Position numbers and translations under genes: made by a program. 44,845 nucleotides of DNA, taken from contig JAIBEI010000004.1 of NCBI GenBank assembly GCA_019459055.1, positions 1 through 44,845 of the forward strand, in the 5' to 3' direction. The stretch is from Thiobacillus sp. Lineage in GTDB: Bacteria; Pseudomonadota; Gammaproteobacteria; Burkholderiales; Thiobacillaceae. Below, piece after piece: positions 19,301 through 28,671 of this stretch (its first letter is position 1; each line of letters begins with the position of its first letter). The notes under the pieces are model-generated. The model saw only the letters and a list, made by a program, of their open reading frames with translations, was not told the origin of the DNA and did no database searches.

Positions 19301-19474
19301 GTCCTCGGCCGAAGCGCCGGGCAGCACCGTGTTCACCACCAGCCAGTTGAAGTTGATTTCCGGGTCCTGCTCGCGCGGCATGCCGAGGTAGGCCAGTACG
19401 CCGAGCAGCAGGATCACCGCGAAAGACACATTCGCCAGCGGGTGGTTGGTGATCAAGCGCGCGTACAGACTCAT
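16310..19474 (-). CDS. RND-family multidrug efflux permease (AcrB/HAE-like)
   Basis: A 1054-residue inner-membrane pump using the proton gradient. It starts SLYARLITNHPLANVSFAVILLLG (TM1), followed by a periplasmic loop with DPEINFNWLVVNTVLPGASAEDVE. The paired aspartates of the proton relay appear in GMLVDDAVVITEAIYYR in TM4. A second set of membrane helices closes the protein with a basic C terminus RRLRRPAAA. ATG at 19474 was chosen since the longer frame would run into the adaptor gene. Four bases separate it from that adaptor gene. No outer-membrane TolC-type partner lies in the window; substrate cannot be inferred. Confidence 0.9.
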   Translation of the reverse strand: MSLYARLITNHPLANVSFAVILLLGVLAYLGMPREQDPEINFNWLVVNTVLPGASAEDVEKKVTDPLEEAIRTLPDIRFVSSTSRDNSSIILVRFREVSERQFDKHVTDLRRLVQNKYNSDLPDDAREPDVQEITTSNGFPTAMVLLTGPANDERLRRTARQIKDDIERLPGVDRVMATGQGEPELRVEFSPAEAAARGLTAAQIADAVRGWFRDTFAGRARVGEDDWLVRVIGQQADADYLARLTVLSPRLGAPVPLSAVATAETARARPGSLASSNGQPAVILAVTKKSKVNTLNLVADINRAIAEREPALKAGGFSLMLFDDQTVPTRHAIGVMETNALIGLLVVLGLCWLFLGTRLALLVSLGIPFSLAGAFAILYAFDFTLSIPVLLGIVIALGMLVDDAVVITEAIYYRIVRGAEALPATLGAIGEVGLPVLAAVSTTIAAFMPLMLMPGIVGKFMLLVPLVVTLALLMSLAEAYWIMPAHVVGLGLNFRQPTRMQPRRERATHTLRVKYTRLLIKLMRYPWISGVIVLALFAGAVALVATGAVRTQFFAFDPIRLFYVNLDMPSGSAIDVTLREAAKVEAVVRRHLNEGEARGVTSYAGVKWTDTEPLYGESYGQVSVSLNPRGEGMREVGEVVAAMRSEIEALPGSGKLSFTQLSGGPPAAKAIKLRLRGDDVDELRAAAQELKQAVMRIDGTRDVTDDDLPGRPQLVLQLDAEALKNAGLDPATAARLIRLHTEGEIVTEMRDSGDRIEVRVRGATANQRGDQQSGANPNGLADIQQLLADPVALPDGNTTTLGALVHADTRIGSGGIKHYNLKRAITIESDLDKTRIDTVEANVQIAAQWDAIEARYPNTRIDFSGELDDINESLDAMKMLFLLGVGLIYLILATQFRSYWQPLLILLTVPMAFTGVVFGLFITQNPLSLYTLYGVIALTGIAVNSAIVLIDAANARLASGMGLLHATLYAARRRVVPILITTTTTIGGLFSLAVGLGGKSLIWGPMAASLVWGLLVATTLTLFTMPTLFRLAMQIGPVLRGGIWRRLRRPAAA

Positions 19475-19478
19475 GGCT

Positions 19479-20474
19479 TCAGCGCCGGGTGACGGCCATG
19501 CCGTCCTGCAGGGCGAAGCGGCCGTCGGTGACGAGCGCGGCGTCGCCCGGCAATCCTGTGGCAGCGGCCGGACGCCCCTCCTGCGCACCGGGCAGGGGCA
19601 CGAAGCGCGCGCGCTGGCCGTCGACGACAAACACGCCGAGCGTGCTGTTGCGCCGGATCAGGTAATCCGCGGGAACGAAGGCGCGCGGGTCGCGCCAGCG
19701 CAGCACGCCGTTGCTGCCGGGCGCGGGCACGGTCCGGGCAAAGCCGAAGCGCGCCTCGCGGGTGCGGCTGGTGGGATTCATCGCCGGCGACACCCGCAGC
19801 AGCTTCACTGCATATTCGCGGCCCTGGCTGACGAACACTGGTTTCGCCTGCGCCAACCGGTCGGCGTCGCCGGCCTGCACTTGCACCGTTAGTTGCAGGC
19901 GCGAGGTGTCCCACAGCTGCACGATGGGGGTGCCGGGGCTGGCCAGTTCGCCCACCTGCGCCAGCCGCGCCTCGACGATCGCGGGGAAGGGGCTGCGCAG
20001 CGTGCACTTGCCGACTTCGCGCTGGGCTGCGGCGCGCGCGGCGGCGTCGAGCCTGACTTCGGCCGCCACCACGGCGACTTCCGTTTTTTTGGTGTCGAGC
20101 GCATCGCCGGAAATGAAGTTCTTGGCGGCCAGTTCCGTGCTGCGCTGCAGTTGCAGCTGGGCGAGCTTCTGGCGGGCCTGCGACGACTCCAGCGCGGCCT
20201 GTGCGCGTTGCGCTGCGATTTTCGCATCCGCGCAGTCGAGTTGCGCCACCATCGCGCCTTTGGCGATGCGCTGGCCCGGTTCCACCGGGATCCGCTCGAT
20301 GCGCGCCGCCAATTCAGAAGAAAGTTTGGCGAGGTTGAGCGAAACGACCTCGGCTGATGCCTCGCGAACCGGATGGATGGCCAGTTCGGCCAGCGGGCGG
20401 CTCTTGATGGGAACTGGCGGCGCGGCCAGCGCGGGCGCGCACAACAGGGCGAGTAAGCAGATAGCGAGGCGCAT
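19479..20474 (-). CDS. RND efflux periplasmic adaptor subunit (HlyD/MFP family)
   Basis: The 331-residue protein begins with a signal peptide, RLAICLLALLCAPALAAPP, so it is periplasmic. The lipoyl-like halves (IPVEPGQRIAKGAMVAQLDCADAK and LRSPFPAIVEARLAQVGELASPGTPIVQLWD) flank an alpha-helical hairpin rich in Ala, Gln and Leu (about residues 86-145), and a beta-barrel and membrane-proximal domain follow. It links the RND permease to an outer-membrane channel. The frame is open to 20723, but the ATG at 20474 gives the signal peptide. It is the first gene of the adaptor-pump-kinase operon. Confidence 0.87.
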   Translation of the reverse strand: MRLAICLLALLCAPALAAPPVPIKSRPLAELAIHPVREASAEVVSLNLAKLSSELAARIERIPVEPGQRIAKGAMVAQLDCADAKIAAQRAQAALESSQARQKLAQLQLQRSTELAAKNFISGDALDTKKTEVAVVAAEVRLDAAARAAAQREVGKCTLRSPFPAIVEARLAQVGELASPGTPIVQLWDTSRLQLTVQVQAGDADRLAQAKPVFVSQGREYAVKLLRVSPAMNPTSRTREARFGFARTVPAPGSNGVLRWRDPRAFVPADYLIRRNSTLGVFVVDGQRARFVPLPGAQEGRPAAATGLPGDAALVTDGRFALQDGMAVTRR

Positions 20475-20535
20475 GGCGGGGCAGGGAAGTGGAATGGCTG
20501 GATTGTAGCGGCTGGCCTCCCGGGCCGGTTGCGGC

Positions 20536-20566
20536 AAACAAAAACGGCCAGGAGAAACCTGGCCGT
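20536..20566 (-). terminator. Intrinsic terminator of the alanine-rich lipoprotein gene
   Basis: On the minus strand an 8-bp GC-rich stem (20545-20552 with 20558-20565) with a 5-base loop is followed by a T-rich tract (plus-strand A-rich bases 20537-20544). It separates the lipoprotein gene from the downstream efflux operon. Confidence 0.85.
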
Positions 20567-20586
20567 CCGAGCTGCATGAGGCGGAA

Positions 20587-20886
20587 TTACTGTGCGGCGT
20601 CCTTGGCCTTGTCGGCCATGTCCTGGGCTGCGTCGGCAGTGTCCTGGGCGGCTTCGGCAGCCGCATCTTTGGTTGCGTCAGCAGCCGCGGCGGCTGCCTC
20701 ACCTGTGGCTTCGGCAGCGGCACCGGCTGCCTCAGCGGCGGAGTCTGCGGCTTCGCCGGCGGACTCCGCGGCTTCGCCGGCAGCTTCCTGGGCCTGCTCC
20801 ATGGCGGGGGCTGCGGCTTCCTCGGATTTTTTGCAGGCGGTCAATGCAAGGGCAGCGAACAGTGCGACGAGAAGTTTGGATTGCAT
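20587..20886 (-). CDS. Small alanine/glutamate-rich lipoprotein, function unknown
   Basis: The predicted 99-residue protein has a lipoprotein signal peptide (QSKLLVALFAALALTAC), with lipobox LTAC and lipidated Cys18. The mature part is low-complexity: about half alanine with repeating AAE/AADxA steps (for example EAAGEAAESAGEAADSAAEA), expected to form one long amphipathic helix. It resembles Lpp-like or LEA-like helical proteins in composition only; I do not recognise a family with certainty. ATG at 20886 has GGGAG closely upstream; an ATG 7 codons earlier is less likely. Its own terminator follows, indicating a single-gene transcript. Confidence 0.75.
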   Translation of the reverse strand: MQSKLLVALFAALALTACKKSEEAAAPAMEQAQEAAGEAAESAGEAADSAAEAAGAAAEATGEAAAAAADATKDAAAEAAQDTADAAQDMADKAKDAAQ

Positions 20887-21008
20887 GGGGAATCTCCCTG
20901 ATGTCAATGAAAAAAATGATGCAGGCTTACCAACCTACACTCATCATTGATAGTTCAAAAGAACGACGAAGCAAGCGGGCGCGCAATCCGATTTTTACGG
21001 TTTTCGCT

Positions 21009-21742
21009 TCAGAACGCCTCGTCGTCGCGCAGGTAGCGCCATTGCCCCAGCGGCAGTTCGCCCAGCCGCACGCGGCCGATGCGCACGCGTTTCAGCCCCG
21101 CCACTTTCAGCCCAACCAGTTCGCACATGCGGCGGATCTGGCGCTTGCGGCCCTCCTTCAGGATGAAGCGCAGCTGGTCGGCGTTCTGCCAGCCGACCCG
21201 GGCCGGGCGCAGTTTGCGGCCGTCGAGCGAGAGGCCGTGATTGAGCAGCGCGAGGCCCCGCTCATCCAGCCGGCCCTCGACCCGCACCAGATATTCCTTC
21301 TCGACGCCGGAATCTTCGCCGATCAGCTGTTTGGCAATGCGCCCGTCCTGCGTCAGCACCAAGAGGCCGGTCGAATCGATGTCAAGCCGTCCCGCCGGCG
21401 CCAGCCCTTTCAGATGCGTCGGATGAAACGCCCGCCCCGCGCGCCCGTCCTGCCACAGGGTGTCGGGGCGGACCAGCACCACCGCAGGCTGATAGCCCGG
21501 CTCCGGCTGCCCCGACACATAGCCGACCGGCTTGTGCAGCAGGATGGTGACGCGCTGCTGTTGCTGTGCGCTGGCCTGTGTGTCCAGCCGGATCGCGCAG
21601 GCCGGGTCGACCTTGGTACCCAGCTCGCTCACCCGACGGCCGTCGACAAACACCAGCCCGCGTTCGATGTAGCTGTCGGCTTCGCGGCGCGAGCACAGCC
21701 CGCGTTCGGACATCAGTTTGGACAGGCGCACGGGTTCGGCCA

Positions 21743-21743
<1 letters not shown>
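21009..21743 (-). CDS. rRNA pseudouridine synthase of the RsuA/RluB/E/F family
   Basis: A 244-residue enzyme converting a specific uridine in RNA to pseudouridine. It has an N-terminal S4 RNA-binding domain ([21 protein letters not shown], about residues 5-25), the catalytic motif [18 protein letters not shown] with its conserved Asp, and the family C-terminal motif [20 protein letters not shown]. It looks closest to RluF, which acts on 23S rRNA in Escherichia coli, but target assignment by eye is uncertain. Its ATG shares one base with the uvrA stop (TAATG on the minus strand), so the two genes are translationally coupled. The frame is open far upstream only as a shadow inside uvrA. Confidence 0.88.
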
Positions 21744-24565
<2,822 letters not shown>

Positions 24566-24648
24566 TGTTTAACGGCCATCGATTAAGGCGGCGAACGTAA
24601 TTCGCAACCTGCTAATATAACGGACTTCCCGCATACCCCGAACCCGCA

Positions 24649-26037
24649 GTGGCCCAGATCGACCTGTCCGAAAGCATGACCCGCGCCGAAAAGCGCGCCG
24701 CATCGGGCCTGGCGGCGATCTTCGGCCTGCGCATGCTGGGCATGTTCCTGATCCTGCCGGTGTTCGCGCTGTATGCCGAAGACCTGCCGGGCGGCGACAA
24801 CCACACCCTGGTCGGCCTCGCCCTCGGCATGTACGGCCTGACCCAGGCCTTCCTGATGCTTCCCTTCGGCATGGCGTCCGACCGCATCGGGCGCAAGAAG
24901 GTCATCATCTTCGGCCTTGTCGTGTTCGCCCTCGGCAGTTTTATTGCCATGGCGGCTACCGATATCTACTGGACCATCGCCGGCCGCGCCTTGCCGGGCG
25001 CGGGCGCCATTTCCGCCGCGGTCACCGCCTTGCTGGCCGACCTTACCCGCGAGGAACATCGCACCAAGGCGATGGCGCTGGTCGGCTCCACCATCGGCAT
25101 CGCCTTTGCCGTGTCGCTGGTGGCGGGGCCGGCGCTCAACCGCGTGATCGGCGTACCGGGTCTTTTTGCGCTGACCGGCATCCTGGCGCTGTCCGCCATC
25201 TGGGTGGTCAAGGTGTGGGTGCCCGACCCTGCGGACAGCCACTATCACGCCGACGCCCAGGCCAATCCGGCGAAACTGATCGACGTGCTGAAAAACGGCC
25301 AGCTCGCCCGGCTCGATTTCGGCATCTTCGCGCTGCATGCTGCGCAGATGGCGATGTTCGTGGTGGTGCCGGTGGCGCTCAAGAACAGCGGCCTCGCCGT
25401 CGACGACCACTGGGCGGTGTACCTGCCGGTGCTGCTGGGCTCCTTCGCGTTGATGGTGCCGGCCATCATTGTTGGCGAAAAGCGCGGCCAGATGAAGCCG
25501 GTATTCATCGGCGCGGTGGCGCTGATGCTGCTGGCGCAGCTGGGATTCGCGTTCGGCATCGACCACTTCTGGGGCATCGTGTGGGCGCTGTTCTTTTACT
25601 TCGTCGCCTTCAATCTGCTTGAGGCCAGCCTGCCTTCGCTGATTTCCAAGCTCGCCCCGGTGTCGGCCAAAGGCACCGCGATGGGCGTCTACAATACCGC
25701 GCAGGCGCTGGGACTGTTTTTCGGCGGCGTGTTCGGCGGCTGGCTGGCACAGCATCATGGCTTCCAGGCCGTGTTCATCTTTTGCGTGATCCTGATGGGC
25801 GCCTGGCTGGTCGCGAGCCTGTCGATGGCGGCACCGCCCGCGATCAAGACCCGCATGTTTCGCGTCGGTGCGATGCCTGCGGACCAGGCCGCGCTGCTGA
25901 AGATGCAACTGGCCGAGGTGGCGGGCGTGGTCGAGGCGGTGGTGCTGGCCGAAGAAGGCGTGGCCATGCTCAAGGTCAGCATCAAGGGCTGGGACGAAGC
26001 CGGTGCACGCAGCCTGCTGGACGCAGCAATCGCCTGA
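24649..26037 (+). CDS. YajR-like major facilitator transporter with C-terminal ferredoxin-like domain
   Basis: About 462 residues with twelve hydrophobic segments and the MFS motif A loop GMASDRIGRKKVIIFG between TM2 and TM3 (about residues 75-90). The C terminus after TM12 adds about 65 soluble residues containing LAEVAGVVEAVVLAEEGVA, a beta-alpha-beta pattern like the cytosolic YAM domain of Escherichia coli YajR, whose substrate is unknown. The start is uncertain: GTG at 24649 or ATG at 24676 (MTRAEKRAAS, closer to typical homologues), neither with a clear ribosome-binding site. It lies divergent from uvrA and just upstream of ssb. Confidence 0.85.
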   Translation: MAQIDLSESMTRAEKRAASGLAAIFGLRMLGMFLILPVFALYAEDLPGGDNHTLVGLALGMYGLTQAFLMLPFGMASDRIGRKKVIIFGLVVFALGSFIAMAATDIYWTIAGRALPGAGAISAAVTALLADLTREEHRTKAMALVGSTIGIAFAVSLVAGPALNRVIGVPGLFALTGILALSAIWVVKVWVPDPADSHYHADAQANPAKLIDVLKNGQLARLDFGIFALHAAQMAMFVVVPVALKNSGLAVDDHWAVYLPVLLGSFALMVPAIIVGEKRGQMKPVFIGAVALMLLAQLGFAFGIDHFWGIVWALFFYFVAFNLLEASLPSLISKLAPVSAKGTAMGVYNTAQALGLFFGGVFGGWLAQHHGFQAVFIFCVILMGAWLVASLSMAAPPAIKTRMFRVGAMPADQAALLKMQLAEVAGVVEAVVLAEEGVAMLKVSIKGWDEAGARSLLDAAIA

Positions 26038-26043
26038 TAGAAT
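26035..26043 (+). promoter_or_regulatory. Probable extended -10 promoter of ssb
   Basis: TG (26035-26036), A, then TAGAAT (26038-26043) make an extended -10 element; its TGA is also the stop codon of the MFS gene. RNA would start near 26050, some 40 bases before ssb. No clear -35 element is seen. Confidence 0.5.
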
Positions 26044-26091
26044 CCGCAACAGATCAAGCTCAGACCATCCAATTTCAATACAGGGGAAAAC

Positions 26092-26574
26092 ATGGCATCC
26101 GTCAACAAAGTCATTCTGATCGGCAACCTTGGGCGTGACCCCGAAATGCGCTACATGCCGAGCGGCGAAGCAATTGCCAACCTCGCCATTGCCACGAGCC
26201 GCAAGTACAAAAACAAGGCCGGCGAAATGGTCGAGGAGACCGAGTGGCACCGCGTCACGTTCTTCGGAAAGCTTGCCGAGATCGCGGGGCAGTATTTGAA
26301 GAAAGGCCGCTCTGTGTATGTCGAGGGCCGTATCAAGACCGACAAGTACACCGACAAGGAAGGAGTGGAGAAGTTTTCCACTCAAATCATCGCCAGCGAA
26401 ATGCAGATGCTCGGCGGTCGTGAGGGCATGGGTGAGTCGTCGGAGGATGGAGATGAGGGAAGAGGCTATTCGCGGCCCGCAGCACCTGCGCGCGCCGAGC
26501 CAGCATCGCGTCCCGCACCGGCGACAAAGTCCAGCAGCGGATTCGACGACATGGACGACGATATTCCGTTCTAG
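26092..26574 (+). CDS. ssb: Single-stranded DNA-binding protein
   Basis: SSB of 160 residues. The OB fold spans about residues 1-110, with [21 protein letters not shown], then [24 protein letters not shown] and [18 protein letters not shown] Pro/Ala/Ser-rich linker leads to the acidic tip DDMDDDIPF, which recruits repair and replication partners. The neighbourhood with uvrA suggests DNA repair, and divergent uvrA/ssb placement is known from other proteobacteria. GGGG before ATG is the ribosome-binding site (26083-26086). Confidence 0.98.
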   Translation: MASVNKVILIGNLGRDPEMRYMPSGEAIANLAIATSRKYKNKAGEMVEETEWHRVTFFGKLAEIAGQYLKKGRSVYVEGRIKTDKYTDKEGVEKFSTQIIASEMQMLGGREGMGESSEDGDEGRGYSRPAAPARAEPASRPAPATKSSSGFDDMDDDIPF

Positions 26575-26677
26575 AGTGTACCTAGTAGTAATTTGCGGAC
26601 GTGGGCCATAGAGCCCCGCGAGCTCGTAACATAATAATAAAAGCGGAGAGAAGGGTGCGCTCAGCACCGGCAGCCAA

Positions 26678-28597
26678 GTGAGCAGAAATCGACATGCTGG
26701 ATTTCGCGTGGCGGGTATGGCGCTCCTGCTGGAGGGTGCTTTCGCCCCCGGCCAGGCGCAGGCCGAGGTCAGCGAGGTGGACTTTTTCGTCGATATGCCG
26801 GTTGTGTTGTCTCCGATGCGCCTGAGCCAGCCGGTGGCCGATGCGCCCTCCGCTGTCACGGTGATCGACCGTGACATGATCCGGGCATCGGGCGTGACCC
26901 ATCTGCTCGACGTATTTCGGCTGGTGCCGGGATTTTCGGTGGCGCATCAGGATGGCCATATCGGCACCTTGACCTACCACGGACTGGGCGATGGTTATGC
27001 GCGCCGGTTCCAGGTGCTGATCGATGGACGCGCGATCTACAGCCCGGATTTTGGCCAGGTCTATTGGCGCAACCTGCCGCTTTCCCTTGAAGACATCGAC
27101 CGCATCGAAGTGATACGCGGGCCGGCGGCAGCCAGTTACGGCGCCAATGCTTTCATGGGCGTCATCAATATCCTCACCCGCTCGGACGAAGACGGTGCAC
27201 GCATGGGGATCATGGCGGGTGCCGGCGAGCGTGGCTATCGGGAATTGAGCGCCCGGGTTGGCGTGGCGAGCGAGGCGGGGAGTTGGCGCCTGTCCGCGGG
27301 GCAGCGCGCTGATGATTATTATGCCGACGTGGCGGATGACGTGCGGGATCGGTTTGCCGATGGACGCGGCGACTGGCGGATTACCAATGCGGATACGCTG
27401 AGTGTCATGGGTGGCGTTGCGCATTCCCGGCTGGACGATGATGCCGCAGCAGGACAAACCTTTCCGGTGAACGTGCATTCCGCATACGGCCAGATCAGTT
27501 GGCAGCGCGTACACGGGGCCGACGCGGAAACCCGCCTGGCGTACGACCTTACGAGTCAGACCTACGGTGACAGTCTGGACTTGGGGGGCGTGTCTCCGCT
27601 TGATCTCGGGTTTTCGACGTTTCGCCAGAACCTGTCTGCCGGATGGAAGGGCGCTTGGGGCTCACGCGTGCGTGCCGCACTGGGAATGGAATACCGGACG
27701 GACGAGGTGGAATCGCGCTTTTACTACAATCAGGCGTCATCGATCCAGGAGAACTCCTGGCGCGCATATGGCAATGGCGAATACCGTCTTGCCCGGCAAT
27801 GGTTGCTGAACGCCGGCGCCATGCTGGAATCGACCCATGTCGGTCGGCGCGAGTTTTCTCCAAGAGTGACCCTGCATTTCCAGCCGCGTCCGACGCAGTC
27901 ATTCCGGATGGGGTACAACCTGGGTTACCGCGTGCCGACCTATTACGAATTGTTCGGCCAAAACGAGGCGGATTTCGGTGCGGGGCCGGATCTCCTTACG
28001 GTCCTGCCCGATGCGCTGAAATCGGAGCGCATTGTTTCGCATGACATCGGCTGGTGGCAGACTTGGCCAGGCACAGGAATCACGCTCGACATGCGGGCGT
28101 TCCACGACCACTACACCAACCTGATCGACTTTGCCGAAGTGCCTGTTGCCGACGGCCAGGACAATCTTGCCTACCAGTTCTTCAATGCAGGCAATGCCAC
28201 CTTGAACGGCGTGGAATTCCAGATCGAATGGAAGCCTGCTGCCCATACCCGTATCCGGTTTTCGCCTGCCTGGGTGCGTATCCGATCCGCCAATCCGGAT
28301 TGGCGGGATTCTGCGCCGCCTTATTCTTTCAGTGTTTTGGCAGAGCATGGTTTTAACCAGAATTGGCGGCTAAGCGGCGTCTGGAATAAAAGCGCGACGC
28401 AACGCTGGCTGGGTGGGGGCAGCCGGGTCGAGGGTCAAAACCGCCTGGATCTGCGCCTCGCCTGGCGCGGCAAGCAATCCGGCATGCCGCTTGAAGTGGC
28501 CGTCATCGGCCGCCATCTCCTCGGGGGGAATGCGGAATTCAATGAGGCACTCGAAACCGAACGTCAGGCCTCGTTGCAGTTTTGGGCCGGCTTCTAA
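26678..28597 (+). CDS. TonB-dependent outer-membrane receptor (first of a tandem pair)
   Basis: A 639-residue receptor. A signal peptide (SRNRHAGFRVAGMALLLEGA, cleavage likely after AQA) is followed by a plug domain (about residues 40-165) with PSAVTVIDRDMIRASG, LDVFRLVPGFSVA and IEVIRGPAAASYGANAFMGVINI. The remainder is a 22-strand-type barrel ending in a terminal Phe, as needed for outer-membrane insertion. TonB and ExbBD are not nearby, and no inner-membrane importer is linked, so the substrate is unknown. The start is GTG at 26678 with no strong ribosome-binding site; it is the only start giving a complete signal peptide. Confidence 0.88.
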   Translation: MSRNRHAGFRVAGMALLLEGAFAPGQAQAEVSEVDFFVDMPVVLSPMRLSQPVADAPSAVTVIDRDMIRASGVTHLLDVFRLVPGFSVAHQDGHIGTLTYHGLGDGYARRFQVLIDGRAIYSPDFGQVYWRNLPLSLEDIDRIEVIRGPAAASYGANAFMGVINILTRSDEDGARMGIMAGAGERGYRELSARVGVASEAGSWRLSAGQRADDYYADVADDVRDRFADGRGDWRITNADTLSVMGGVAHSRLDDDAAAGQTFPVNVHSAYGQISWQRVHGADAETRLAYDLTSQTYGDSLDLGGVSPLDLGFSTFRQNLSAGWKGAWGSRVRAALGMEYRTDEVESRFYYNQASSIQENSWRAYGNGEYRLARQWLLNAGAMLESTHVGRREFSPRVTLHFQPRPTQSFRMGYNLGYRVPTYYELFGQNEADFGAGPDLLTVLPDALKSERIVSHDIGWWQTWPGTGITLDMRAFHDHYTNLIDFAEVPVADGQDNLAYQFFNAGNATLNGVEFQIEWKPAAHTRIRFSPAWVRIRSANPDWRDSAPPYSFSVLAEHGFNQNWRLSGVWNKSATQRWLGGGSRVEGQNRLDLRLAWRGKQSGMPLEVAVIGRHLLGGNAEFNEALETERQASLQFWAGF

Positions 28598-28671
28598 AAT
28601 TGGCAGCGTCCGCCCCGGGTTTGGAATTGGGGCAAAATACCAATCGATTGCTCATCGCTGAGAGTGGCCCC

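Noticed and set aside
16094-19492. A 1132-codon open frame on the plus strand opposite the RND pump
   Set aside because: Its product is low-complexity (rich in His, Gln, Arg, Asp) with no domain. It is the antisense shadow of a high-GC gene whose own product has clear RND motifs.
24566-24648. LexA/SOS box in the uvrA-MFS gap
   Set aside because: No CTG-N10-CAG palindrome was found on either strand of the gap.
24583-26877. A 764-codon minus-strand frame over the MFS, ssb and receptor start
   Set aside because: It crosses three well-supported plus-strand genes and has no recognisable domain or ribosome-binding site.
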